Positions 52,759-61,039 of a stretch of DNA of 64,000 bases are shown piece by piece. The DNA is taken from the NCBI RefSeq assembly GCF_004122145.1, contig NZ_SBKQ01000011.1, forward strand, positions 85,894-149,893, read 5' to 3'. Both the position numbers and the translations under genes were made by a program. How positions within the stretch are numbered: the first letter of the stretch is position 1; each line of letters opens with the position of its first letter. The stretch comes from Flavobacterium piscinae. Lineage in GTDB: Bacteria; Bacteroidota; Bacteroidia; Flavobacteriales; Flavobacteriaceae. The notes below the pieces were generated by a model that saw only the letters and a program-made list of their open reading frames with translations, had not been told where the DNA came from and ran no database searches.

Positions 52759-52880
52759 AAATACGACACTACTTTAATTTATATTGTCGTCTACTTATGA
52801 AATTCCTCTCAGATTTCCTATTTGGTTTTTATTTCATACATTAGAAGCCTAAACACCGCAAAAAATGCATACTTAACCAC
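52757..52880. repeat. Degenerate attC-like site of cassette 10
   Basis: CGTCTACTTATGAAA and GATTTCCTATTTGGTTTT align with CGCCTACTTACGAAA and GATTTTCTATTCGGTTTG of the cassette 9 site, and AAACACCGCAA with AAACACGCAACG. The outer cores have lost the GTT/AAC form, so this site is probably inactive. Confidence 0.5.
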
Positions 52881-52908
52881 CTGATCAATAATTTAAAAAC
52901 CAGAAATA

Positions 52909-53181
52909 ATGAAAAATTTAAGACCAATTTTACTTTTACTATTATTTAGCTTTAGTATGATAATTTATCAATCGTGTAAAAGTGATGATGACAGTATTCC
53001 AGTTGAAATCTGTAACGATGGAATAGACAATGATAACGATGGATTTACAGATTGTGACGATAACGATTGTGTTTCTGATCCAAGTTGTACTGTAGAAATC
53101 TGTAACGATGGAATAGACAATGATAACGATGGATTTGTTGATTGTAACGATAACGACTGCGTTTCTGACCCCGATTGTTAA
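52909..53181 (+). CDS. Small lipoprotein with two calcium-type Asp/Asn-rich repeats (cassette 11)
   Basis: The 90-residue protein has a signal ending YQSC (lipid Cys 23), then KSDDDSIPV. Two 30-residue copies of a unit reading [14 protein letters not shown], [TV]DC[DN]DNDC and VSDPxC follow. The D-x-D-x-D/N spacing is that of EF-hand-like or MopE-type metal-binding loops, with Cys pairs that could form disulfides. It is likely a surface calcium-binding lipoprotein. At DNA level the two 90-nt units (from 53002 and 53092) are nearly identical. Confidence 0.7.
   Translation: MKNLRPILLLLLFSFSMIIYQSCKSDDDSIPVEICNDGIDNDNDGFTDCDDNDCVSDPSCTVEICNDGIDNDNDGFVDCNDNDCVSDPDC
53002..53180 (+). repeat. 90-nt direct tandem repeat inside the cassette 11 gene
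   Basis: GAAATCTGTAACGATGGAAT begins both units (from 53005 and 53095), and near-identity runs through to GACTGCGTTTCTGA in the second copy. It allows expansion or contraction in frame. Confidence 0.85.
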
Positions 53182-53345
53182 AACTTTTGCTAGAGAAGTA
53201 GCACTACAATTATGGCAGATTCGACTAAGTGCATATTCACTAGTAATTGCTAAAGTCTGTACAAAACGAAAATTAAAGCAAATTAACTAGTAACTAACAG
53301 TTAAATAGACTATTAGATACAATTTAAACTCAAGCATACACAAAT
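53182..53345. other. Intercassette gap without a recognisable site
   Basis: These 164 bp lie where an attC-like site would be expected. GCTAGAGAAGTAGC, and later AGTAATTGCTAAAG and AACTAGTAACTAACAG, are present, but no arms pair convincingly and no GTT core complements the site at 53810. It may be a fully decayed site. Confidence 0.35.
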
Positions 53346-53825
53346 ATGAATGATCATTTGATAAAAAATTTTAGAATTTCTCTTCTTCTGAATTTGTTAG
53401 GAAACTTTTTGATCATTGGTTTTTTTATATATATAATGACTGGAAAAATGGAAGGGTATACTTGGTTAATCTATTTAATTTATCCGACCTACTTAATGAT
53501 TAAGGGAAAGAAAATACTTCTCGAAATTCATATTGACGTAAAGAAAGTAATGCTCAAAAGTTATTCGATTTTTGGAGGTAGAAAAGAATTAAATTTAGAT
53601 ATAAACGAGATTGTAGAATTAGATTTTTACAGAGGATTTGTAATTAAATATAAAACCTCTTTAGGAAAGAAAACTGAAACATTCCATTTGAATGCCGAGC
53701 CGTGGAATAATCTATATGGACAAATAAAAAACTTGAAATTAGCTGTTCAGGATATGGAACAAAATAAAATTGAGAATTTAAATTTAAAAACATCGGATAT
53801 AAAATCTACGGCTAACAATTTATAA
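53346..53825 (+). CDS. Two-helix membrane protein with PH-like C-terminal domain (cassette 12)
   Basis: The 159-residue protein has two adjacent membrane helices (ISLLLNLLGNFLIIGFFIYI and YTWLIYLIYPTYLMIKG). A beta-rich domain follows (about 60-125, ILLEIHIDVKKVMLKSYSIF, GRKELNLDINEIVELDF), of the kind seen in bacterial PH-like membrane proteins. The tail is Lys/Asn-rich, and the last codons (STANNL) run into the core of the following site. No named family; the PH-like call is tentative. Confidence 0.5.
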   Translation: MNDHLIKNFRISLLLNLLGNFLIIGFFIYIMTGKMEGYTWLIYLIYPTYLMIKGKKILLEIHIDVKKVMLKSYSIFGGRKELNLDINEIVELDFYRGFVIKYKTSLGKKTETFHLNAEPWNNLYGQIKNLKLAVQDMEQNKIENLNLKTSDIKSTANNL

Positions 53826-53944
53826 TTGCAATTTCAGCGAATTCAACTATGTCCAAACCTACTAGGAATTACTAATTTTAGTACTCAACTAAAATAAACG
53901 CTAGTTTAATCCTAACTGATTTTTTTGTTAAGACGTTTTGCACA
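53810..53944. repeat. attC-like site of cassette 12 (weak arms)
   Basis: The left core GGCTAAC is at 53810-53816 and the right core GTTTTGCACA at 53935-53944. The latter is perfectly complementary to TGTGCAAAAC at 54642-54651, the far end of cassette 13 (10/10). The internal arms are weak, and the centre has TTTTAGTACTCAACTAAAA, a hairpin. Confidence 0.55.
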
Positions 53945-53983
53945 ATTTTAGAACGACCTATATGAACCAAAAGAACTAACGAA

Positions 53984-54628
53984 ATGAACATTGACCATAT
54001 TTTTATTTTTACTAACGACAATGGAAAAGTTGCTGACGAATTAGTCGACTTTGGCTTGACAGAAGGAAGTAAAAGAATTCACGTAGGACAAGGCACAACA
54101 AATCGTAAATTCTATTTTGAAAACTTCTTTTTGGAAATTTTATGGGTTCACAACGAAAACGAGATTAAAAGCGACAAGACAAAGCCTTTGGGACTTTGGC
54201 AACGAGCAGAATATAAAACCAACCATTTTTCGCCTTTTGGACTTTGTATAGTCAACGCTGACGATACTGACACAATTTTTGAAAATGCTTATAAGTATCA
54301 ACCTGATTATTTTCCACAAGGAATGGAAATTGATATCATAAAAAATGAAGAGCAGAGTGATTTACCTTGGACGTTTAGATTACCGTTTAAAGAACAAAAA
54401 AAACACGAAAACGAACCGACAAAACATAAAAATGAAATTTGTGTTTTGACAAATGCGATTTTTGAGTATAAAACTATTTCTGAAAATAAGTTTATAGATT
54501 ATTTTAAAAATCAAATCCATATTCAATTTATAGAGTCTTCAAGAAATTGGCTGAACTTGATTTTTGACAACGGTAAACAAAGAAAAAAACAAGACTTTGA
54601 AAAACTTAAATTGACAATAGAATACTAA
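53984..54628 (+). CDS. VOC-superfamily (glyoxalase-like) protein (cassette 13)
   Basis: The 214-residue protein has an N-terminal module MNIDHIFIFTNDNGKVADEL, then FGLTEGSKRIHVGQGTTNRK and FYFENFFLEILWVHNENEIK. This gives the His and Glu metal ligands and the beta-alpha-beta-beta-beta pattern of VOC domains. The second half is more diverged. VOC proteins include glyoxalases, dioxygenases and antibiotic-binding proteins; the activity here is unknown. The cassette ends are complementary over 10 bases. Confidence 0.8.
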   Translation: MNIDHIFIFTNDNGKVADELVDFGLTEGSKRIHVGQGTTNRKFYFENFFLEILWVHNENEIKSDKTKPLGLWQRAEYKTNHFSPFGLCIVNADDTDTIFENAYKYQPDYFPQGMEIDIIKNEEQSDLPWTFRLPFKEQKKHENEPTKHKNEICVLTNAIFEYKTISENKFIDYFKNQIHIQFIESSRNWLNLIFDNGKQRKKQDFEKLKLTIEY

Positions 54629-54641
54629 CTATAAAAAACGC

Positions 54642-54653
54642 TGTGCAAAACCG
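54642..54653. repeat. Truncated attC-like left end of cassette 13
   Basis: TGTGCAAAACCG marks the left core of the last site. The rest is replaced by an IS end, so the array has no intact final site. Confidence 0.55.
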
Positions 54654-54761
54654 ATAACCATTGCACAACCCTCTCCAAAAATTAAGTTTTCAAAAAAATC
54701 ATAATAAAACAACCTCGTTTATCCCGAAGTTTCGGGGCTTTAAAGCGAGGTTTATTTTTGG
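54654..54761 (-). mobile_element. Left-end remnant of an IS1182-like element
   Basis: ATAACCATTGCACAACCC followed by the AACCTCG/CGAGGTT dyad around CCCGAAGTTTCGGGG matches the left ends of IS copies 1-3 for about 108 bp, then stops. No transposase sequence or right end is present. Its start lies at the same distance inside the attC-like site as in the other three insertions. Confidence 0.8.
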
Positions 54762-54820
54762 TAAAATTTTCATGATTGAATAAAAATAATCCTCCCCAAA
54801 AACGTCCCCCGAAAATAAAA

Positions 54821-54854
54821 AACCCTGTAAGATCAATACTTTACAGGGTTTTTT
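54821..54854 (-). terminator. Rho-independent terminator of ssrA
   Basis: AACCCTGTAA/TTACAGGGTT forms a 10-bp stem followed on the minus strand by T-rich sequence, directly after the tmRNA 3' end. Confidence 0.9.
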
Positions 54855-54855
54855 G

Positions 54856-55251
54856 TGGAGTCGGAGAGAATCGAACTCTCGTCCAAACAAGCAACCAAAG
54901 AGCTTTCTACGCGTTTATCCTTTGATTAGGTTTTCGACAAAAAGCAAGGCCAAAGGCAGCCACTTCTTGCTTAGCTTTACAGTTGTCAGAAGGGATTTAA
55001 AGCGTTACCCTTCCTAGGTTTATTTTTACGGTTCCCCTGAATCAAACGCCACAAACCAAGGCTTCTGAGGAGAATCTAGCTTCTCGTCCTTGACGAGACT
55101 AGGCAAATCTTACTATAATTCAGATTAAGCAGCTAAAGCGTAATTATTTTCGCCGTTTATAAAGTGTGAACCTTGATATTTACGAGCCAAATGTCCAATG
55201 CTCGACGTGCTTACCGTTTAGTTCCACCTGCTGTCAAAACCGGTCGACCCC
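54856..55251 (-). ncRNA. ssrA: Transfer-messenger RNA (tmRNA), tag GENNYALAA
   Basis: The RNA is 396 nt on the minus strand. The acceptor stem pairs 5' GGGGTCG with 3' CGACTCC plus A. The tRNA-like T arm is GAGAG-TTCGATT-CTCTC. The mRNA-like part reads GGCGAAAATAATTACGCTTT then AGCTGCTTAA (about 55144 down to 55115), giving the tag GENNYALAA before the stop, preceded by a resume Ala supplied by the tRNA part. It rescues stalled ribosomes with SmpB. CCA is not encoded. A TATATTTG box lies 63 bp upstream on the minus strand (55314-55321). Confidence 0.95.
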
Positions 55252-55313
55252 TTTTTCTGTTGTCTGTTGTCTGTTGTCAGAAACTCAGCCACACAGTAAC
55301 AAAAATCAGACCA

Positions 55314-55321
55314 CAAATATA
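55314..55321 (-). promoter_or_regulatory. -7 element TATATTTG for ssrA
   Basis: This exact TAnnTTTG match on the minus strand lies 63 bp upstream of the mature tmRNA 5' end. A TTGTCTG tandem tract lies between them. Confidence 0.5.
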
Positions 55322-55349
55322 CAATTTAAATTGTCAACTATAAAACTTG

Positions 55350-55377
55350 TTGGTATAAACCAATAATGTTATATTTG
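55350..55377 (+). promoter_or_regulatory. Promoter of the saccharopine-dehydrogenase-like gene
   Basis: TTG at 55350-55352, a 17-nt spacer and TATATTTG at 55370-55377 match the Bacteroidota consensus. The ATG is 36 nt downstream. Confidence 0.65.
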
Positions 55378-55413
55378 GAACAATTTTAGAGATTTACCAT
55401 AAAAATATCACAA

Positions 55414-56631
55414 ATGACATTTGGCATCATCAAAGAACGCAAGAATCCACCTGACAGAAGAGTCGTATTTACACCTGAAGAACTAGTTCGGTTACAACAA
55501 CAATTTCCGGAGGCAAAAATTAAAGTAGAAGCTTCTGATATTCGTGTTTTTCCGGATGCGGCTTATCAAGAGGTTGGTTTAGAGGTAACAACGGATATGG
55601 CAGATTGTGATGTGTTCATTGGGGTGAAAGAAGTGCCAATTGACGCCTTAATCCCAAATAAAAAGTATTTTTTCTTTTCACATACCATCAAAAAGCAACC
55701 GTATAACCGCAAGTTATTACAAGCCATTTTAGAAAAGAAAATTGATTTATATGACCATGAAACGATTGTTGATGCTCAAAACCGTCGTTTAATCGGTTTT
55801 GGACGATATGCCGGAATTGTAGGAGCCTACAATGGTTTGAGAGGTTTTGGAATCAAATATGAATTGTTTAATTTACCTAAAGCAGAAACGCTGAACGGAA
55901 AAGCAGAATTGATTGCGAAGTTAAAACGTCAAACTTTTCCTCCGATAAAAATTGTGTTGACCGGCAAAGGTAAAGTAGGCATGGGTGCCAAAGAAATTTT
56001 GGACAGCATTAAAATAAAAGAAGTTTCGGTTGAAAATTTCTTAACCAAGAACTACTCAGAACCGGTTTACACTCAAATTGATGTGTTGGATTATAATAAA
56101 CGAAAAGACGGGAAAGTTTTGGACAACCAAGACTTTTACACTAATCCGTCTGACTATATATCAGATTTTGAGCGTTTTACAAAGGTTGCAGATCTATTTA
56201 TGGCCGGTCATTTTTATGGCAATGGTTCACCTTACATTTTAACTCAGGAAATGCTAAAAGCTAGTGATTGTAAAATTAAAGTCGTTGCCGATATATCGTG
56301 TGATGTTGGCGGACCTATCGCTTGTACGCTGAAAGCATCTACCATTGCCGAACCGTTTTTTGGGTATTTGCCCTTTGAGAACAAAGAAGTATCCTATACG
56401 CATCCGGGTTCCATAATGGTCATGAGTGTGGATAATTTGCCTTGTGAGCTTCCTAAAGATGCCAGTGAAGGTTTTGGAGAAATGTTTATGGAACATGTGA
56501 TTCCTGCCTTTTTTAACGGAGACAAAGACGGAATTCTTCAACGAGCCAAAATTACTGAAAACGGAAAATTAACGCCTCGATTCAGTTATCTTCAAGAGTA
56601 TGTGGATGAATCTTCGAAGGTTTTACAATAA
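55414..56631 (+). CDS. Saccharopine dehydrogenase (lysine-forming)-like / AlaDH-PNT superfamily oxidoreductase
   Basis: The 405-residue NAD(P)-dependent enzyme has an N-terminal AlaDH/PNT-type domain (MTFGIIKERKNPPDRRVVFT, FFFSHTIKKQPYNRKLLQAI). A nucleotide-binding domain follows (IKIVLTGKGKVGMGAKEILD). The lysine-forming saccharopine dehydrogenase landmarks are KVVADISCDVGGPIACTLKA, GSIMVMSVDNLPCELPKDAS and EGFGEMFMEHVIPAF. It would cleave saccharopine to lysine and 2-oxoglutarate or carry out a related reductive amination. Bacteria rarely use this pathway for lysine synthesis, so a catabolic or different substrate is possible. It is monocistronic with its own promoter. Confidence 0.78.
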   Translation: MTFGIIKERKNPPDRRVVFTPEELVRLQQQFPEAKIKVEASDIRVFPDAAYQEVGLEVTTDMADCDVFIGVKEVPIDALIPNKKYFFFSHTIKKQPYNRKLLQAILEKKIDLYDHETIVDAQNRRLIGFGRYAGIVGAYNGLRGFGIKYELFNLPKAETLNGKAELIAKLKRQTFPPIKIVLTGKGKVGMGAKEILDSIKIKEVSVENFLTKNYSEPVYTQIDVLDYNKRKDGKVLDNQDFYTNPSDYISDFERFTKVADLFMAGHFYGNGSPYILTQEMLKASDCKIKVVADISCDVGGPIACTLKASTIAEPFFGYLPFENKEVSYTHPGSIMVMSVDNLPCELPKDASEGFGEMFMEHVIPAFFNGDKDGILQRAKITENGKLTPRFSYLQEYVDESSKVLQ

Positions 56632-56671
56632 TCATTAACAAGATAGTTAGGGATTAATTCGAATAGTTTTT

Positions 56672-56679
56672 TACATTTG
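56672..56679 (+). promoter_or_regulatory. -7 element TACATTTG for the GH3 gene
   Basis: This exact TAnnTTTG match ends 11 nt before the first ATG (56691) and 17 nt before the second (56697), so the transcript leader is very short whichever start is used. Confidence 0.55.
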
Positions 56680-56690
56680 GGATAAATTTT

Positions 56691-58994
56691 ATGAATATGA
56701 AATTTATTCCAATTTTGGTATGTACTATTTTAATTTCAACTACTTTGATTGCTCAATCAGAGAATAAAAGTCAACCATTTAGTTCCAAGTCAGAATTCAT
56801 TGAACAATTGCTTTCTAAGATGACGTTGGAAGAAAAAATCGGACAATTAAATCTTCCAACATCAGGCGATATTACCACTGGGCAAGCCAGTAGCTCAGAT
56901 GTGGTAAAAAATATCAAAGAAGGTAAGGTGGGTGGACTTTTCAACATCAAATCTATAGAAAAGATTAGAGAAGTTCAAAAAATTGCGGTTGAACAAAGCC
57001 GTCTTAAAATACCTCTTTTATTTGGTATGGATGTCATTCACGGTTATGAAACGACTTTTCCGATTCCGTTGGGTTTGTCTTCTACATGGAATTTGGCATT
57101 GATTGAAAGAAGTGCCCAAATTGCAGCCAAAGAAGCCAGTGCAGAAGGTATCAATTGGACATTCTCACCTATGGTTGACATATCTCGCGATCCAAGATGG
57201 GGAAGGGTTTCTGAAGGTTCAGGTGAAGATGCTTATTTAGGTAGTGAAATAGCTAAAGCAATGGTTAGAGGCTATCAAGGAAAAGATTTGGCTCTCAATA
57301 CTACTCTTTTAGCTTGTGTGAAACATTTTGCTTTATATGGTGCTCCCGAAGGTGGTAGGGATTACAATACGGTTGACATGAGTAGAATCCGCATGTATAA
57401 TGAATATTTTCCGCCTTATAAGGCAGCTATTGATGCCGGTGTTGGTTCAGTAATGGCTTCTTTCAATGAGGTTGATGGCGTTCCGGCTACCGGTAATAAA
57501 TGGTTAATGACAGATGTATTGCGAAAGCAATGGAATTTTAATGGTTTTGTCGTTACGGATTACACCGCTATTCAAGAAATGATGAGACATGGAGTAGGCG
57601 ATTTTCAAACTGTTTCCGCTTCTGCACTGAATGCCGGAATTGAGATGGATATGGTGAGTGCCGGTTTTTTAAAAACAATAAAAAAGTCAGTGGAGGAAGG
57701 TAAGGTTTCAATGGAAAGAGTAGACCAAGCCGTTCGATTAATTTTAAGTGCTAAATATGATTTAGGCCTTTTTGATGATCCGTATCGTTATTGTGATTTA
57801 AAGCGGAATAAGACCGATATTTTTACCGCTCCACACAGAGCAGAGGCTAGAAAAATAGCTGCTGAATCGTTTGTTTTACTTAAAAATGATAATCAGTTAT
57901 TACCCTTACAAAAGTCCGGAACAGTAGCTGTAATAGGTCCGCTTGGGAATAATGCCGTCAATATGCCCGGAACTTGGAGTGTGGCAACTAAGCATGAAAA
58001 GGCGATTCCATTAGCTGATGGAATGAAAGCAGTTTTAGGAAAATCAGTGAATGTGCTCTATGCCAAAGGCAGTAATTTAGTAGCTGATGCCGCCTATGAA
58101 GAGCGGGCAACCATGTTTGGAAAAACCTTGAATCGAGACAATCGTTCCAAAGAAGAATTGTTGAATGAAGCCCTTCAAATAGCCTCAAAAGCCGATGTGA
58201 TTGTGGCAGCATTAGGTGAATCTGCTGAGATGAGTGGAGAATCAAGCAGTAGAACAGAATTAGGCATTCCATCCGTTCAAAAAGAATTATTGGATGCATT
58301 ACTAAAAACGGGTAAACCGGTTGTTTTGGTATTATTCACGGGAAGACCATTAGTTTTGGTGGAAGAAAGTCAAAAAGTTGCAGCCATCCTGAATGTTTGG
58401 TTCCCGGGAACAGAAGCCGGTTTAGCCATTACAGATGTCTTGTTTGGAGATGAAAATCCCTCCGGAAAATTAACGGCTACTTTCCCTAGAAGTGAAGGAC
58501 AAATTCCGATTTATTACAATTATAAAAATACAGGAAGACCATTGACTAATACTGAAGGAAAATTTGTGAAATACTTGTCCAATTACATTGACGAACGCAA
58601 TGAGCCGTTATACCCATTTGGATTTGGGTTGAGTTACACTCAATTTTCGTATACTAATCTTCAATTATCTACCGATAAGATGAGTGCAAACGGAAAAATA
58701 ATTGCTTCTATTGAAGTTACAAACACCGGTAATTTTGATGGAAAAGAAGTGGTTCAACTTTATATCAGAGATGTGGTGGGTTCGGTGACTCGTCCGGTAA
58801 AAGAGTTAAAAGGTTTTCAAAAAATCAATCTTAAAAAAGGAGAAAAACAAATTGTTTCTTTTGAAATCAAAGAAGAAGATTTAAAATTTTATAATTCTGA
58901 TTTAGAATTTGTTGCCGAACCGGGATGGTTTGAGGTATTCATCGGAGCCAATTCTTCGACTACTGAAAAAGTACAATTTGAGTTCGTACCATAA
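56691..58994 (+). CDS. Glycoside hydrolase family 3 beta-glucosidase (BglX-like)
   Basis: The 767-residue protein has a signal peptide (MKFIPILVCTILISTTLIAQ from Met-3 at 56697). GH3 domain layout: the N-terminal barrel has LLFGMDVIHGYETTFPIPLG, SPMVDISRDPRWGRVSEGSG, KHFALYGAPEGGRDYNTVDM and nucleophile D290 in GFVVTDYTAI. The alpha/beta sandwich has GESAEMSGESSSR with acid/base-loop residues, and the C-terminal fibronectin-III-like domain is VTNTGNFDGKEVVQLYIRD. It cleaves beta-glucosides, probably oligosaccharides, in the periplasm. The sugar MFS gene 264 bp downstream probably takes up the glucose released. Confidence 0.94.
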   Translation: MNMKFIPILVCTILISTTLIAQSENKSQPFSSKSEFIEQLLSKMTLEEKIGQLNLPTSGDITTGQASSSDVVKNIKEGKVGGLFNIKSIEKIREVQKIAVEQSRLKIPLLFGMDVIHGYETTFPIPLGLSSTWNLALIERSAQIAAKEASAEGINWTFSPMVDISRDPRWGRVSEGSGEDAYLGSEIAKAMVRGYQGKDLALNTTLLACVKHFALYGAPEGGRDYNTVDMSRIRMYNEYFPPYKAAIDAGVGSVMASFNEVDGVPATGNKWLMTDVLRKQWNFNGFVVTDYTAIQEMMRHGVGDFQTVSASALNAGIEMDMVSAGFLKTIKKSVEEGKVSMERVDQAVRLILSAKYDLGLFDDPYRYCDLKRNKTDIFTAPHRAEARKIAAESFVLLKNDNQLLPLQKSGTVAVIGPLGNNAVNMPGTWSVATKHEKAIPLADGMKAVLGKSVNVLYAKGSNLVADAAYEERATMFGKTLNRDNRSKEELLNEALQIASKADVIVAALGESAEMSGESSSRTELGIPSVQKELLDALLKTGKPVVLVLFTGRPLVLVEESQKVAAILNVWFPGTEAGLAITDVLFGDENPSGKLTATFPRSEGQIPIYYNYKNTGRPLTNTEGKFVKYLSNYIDERNEPLYPFGFGLSYTQFSYTNLQLSTDKMSANGKIIASIEVTNTGNFDGKEVVQLYIRDVVGSVTRPVKELKGFQKINLKKGEKQIVSFEIKEEDLKFYNSDLEFVAEPGWFEVFIGANSSTTEKVQFEFVP

Positions 58995-59258
58995 AGGAGT
59001 TTAAAAATGATTTTTTTTAGAATTACTTCTTATAAATTTTCTATATCACAATTTGTATTATATATAAATTCAGACCTTTATAAATTAACATTATTCGTTA
59101 ACGTATTTAAAATTAAAAAAACAGAATAGTGTTTACTTACTATATTTTAAACATAATTTCGTTGATAACTATTTTTGGTTGATTTAATTTGTCAATTAGT
59201 TCTATTTATATTTAGAATTTAATTAAAAAAACCGAAACTAACCTTTAAACCTAAACGA

Positions 59259-61022
59259 ATGAGTTCAGCAACCACTAAAACAAATTATCCTGCACTTTAT
59301 ACCTTGATAACGGTATTTTTCTTTTGGGGCTTTATAGCTGCCGGAAACAGCATTTTTATTCCTTTTTGCAAAAGTTATTTTTCTTTGGATCAATTTCAGT
59401 CACAGTTGGTTGATTTTGCTTTTTATACCGCTTATTACGTTGGGGCTTTATTACTATTTGCTTTGGGTGACATGTCTGGTAAAGATATAGTTGGAAAATG
59501 GGGTTATAAAAAAAGTATCGTTTACGGATTATTATTTTCTGCACTTGGTGCTGGAGCCATGATTATTGCTGTTGAAGCAAGTGTTTATGCCGGAATGTTG
59601 GTTGGATTATTTATTGTAGCATTAGGATTTTCATTGCAACAAACTGCTGCCAATCCATTTGCTATTTTGTTAGGTGACCCAAAAACGGGTGCAAGTAGAG
59701 TAAATCTTGGTGGCGGTATCAACTCTTTTGGAACTACTATTGGTCCAATTGTGGTGGCTTTAGCTTTATTTGGAACGGCAAAATCCATTTCAGATGAGCA
59801 AATAAAAGCATTAGAATTAAGTAAAGTTGTTATTTTATATATTGGTGTTGGATTATTGTTTATTGCCGCCGCCGCTTTGTTTTACTTTTCTAAAAAAGTA
59901 CCAAGTGGCATTGCAAATGAAACAATGGAAAAAGCGAACAAAGCATTGCGTACTTTAGTTGTAATGACTATTTTATTGGCAGTTATGTTTACGCCAATTT
60001 TTCAAAGTTATAAGAGTGAAGCAGCTTTGAAAATTGAAAAATTGGAAAGTGAAATTGTTCAATTGAAAAAAACGAACGAATTAATCGAAAATCCTTTGGT
60101 TGATTTTGATAAAGCTATTGAACATAAACAGAATGAAGTGAAAACACTTAAAGAGCCGCTTGAGAATGAAAGAATGTTATGGCTTTCTGGAGCGTTGTTG
60201 GTTGTGCTTGGCGGAATTTTATTTTCCTACACATCAGCTAAAAAGCACTCTGAAGGTTGGGGAGCCATGCAATATCCGCAATTGGTTTTGGGAATGTTGG
60301 CTATTTTTACTTACGTTGGAGTGGAAGTCGCCATTGGAAGTAATCTTGGAGAACTTTTAAAATTAAAAGAATTTGGAAGTTTACAATCGTCAGAAATTGC
60401 ACCTTATATATCCATGTATTGGGGAAGTTTAATGATTGGTCGTTGGGCAGGAGCAATTAGTGTTTTTAATCTTCAAGGAAGCAAAAAAACAATAGCTTTA
60501 ATTATTGTTCCGTTGGTAGCTTTCGGAATTATTTTGGGTGTGAATATCCTTTCAGGAAAAGATATGAAACCACTTTATTATTATGTAGTTTGTGTATTGG
60601 TTCAAATTGGAGCTTTCTTTTTGAGTAAGGATAAACCAGCAAGAACCTTATTGATATTTGGAAGTTTCGGAATTATGGCCATGTTAATTGGTTTGTTTAC
60701 AACAGGTGGTATTGCTATCTATGCTTTCCTTGCCGGAGGTTTGGCTTGTAGTATTATGTGGCCATCCATTTTTAGTTTGTCTATTATTGGATTAGGGAAA
60801 TATACTTCGCAAGGTTCGGCTTTTTTGATTATGATGATTTTGGGTGGAGGAATTATTCCGCCAATTCAAGGTAAATTATCAGATATTATAGGAATACATC
60901 AATCGTATAGTATTGCAGTAGTCTGTTTTGGTTATCTGACTTTATTTGCCATTTTAGTAAAAGGCATTTTAAAGAAACAAGGCATTAATGTGGATGAAAT
61001 AGAAGCAGAAGCAAGCCACTAA
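59259..61022 (+). CDS. Sugar MFS transporter (FHS/GluP-FucP type) with extra coiled-coil loop
   Basis: The 587-residue protein has twelve or so membrane helices. FHS-family landmarks are [60 protein letters not shown] and, in the second half, [13 protein letters not shown] and [20 protein letters not shown]. The loop between halves has an insertion at about 252-306 ([20 protein letters not shown]...), a predicted coiled coil that standard members of 400-440 residues lack. It is proton-coupled uptake of glucose, galactose or fucose-type sugars. It follows the GH3 gene with a separate leader, and a terminator follows. Confidence 0.9.
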   Translation: MSSATTKTNYPALYTLITVFFFWGFIAAGNSIFIPFCKSYFSLDQFQSQLVDFAFYTAYYVGALLLFALGDMSGKDIVGKWGYKKSIVYGLLFSALGAGAMIIAVEASVYAGMLVGLFIVALGFSLQQTAANPFAILLGDPKTGASRVNLGGGINSFGTTIGPIVVALALFGTAKSISDEQIKALELSKVVILYIGVGLLFIAAAALFYFSKKVPSGIANETMEKANKALRTLVVMTILLAVMFTPIFQSYKSEAALKIEKLESEIVQLKKTNELIENPLVDFDKAIEHKQNEVKTLKEPLENERMLWLSGALLVVLGGILFSYTSAKKHSEGWGAMQYPQLVLGMLAIFTYVGVEVAIGSNLGELLKLKEFGSLQSSEIAPYISMYWGSLMIGRWAGAISVFNLQGSKKTIALIIVPLVAFGIILGVNILSGKDMKPLYYYVVCVLVQIGAFFLSKDKPARTLLIFGSFGIMAMLIGLFTTGGIAIYAFLAGGLACSIMWPSIFSLSIIGLGKYTSQGSAFLIMMILGGGIIPPIQGKLSDIIGIHQSYSIAVVCFGYLTLFAILVKGILKKQGINVDEIEAEASH

Positions 61023-61039
61023 CAAATTTTTAATTTAGA

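Noticed and set aside
54856..55251. Integration of a genomic island into the 3' end of ssrA
   Set aside because: No copy of the tmRNA 3' end (for example GGAGTCGGAGAGAATCG) was found at the recombinase end of the variable region, and the recombinase lies at the far side from ssrA.
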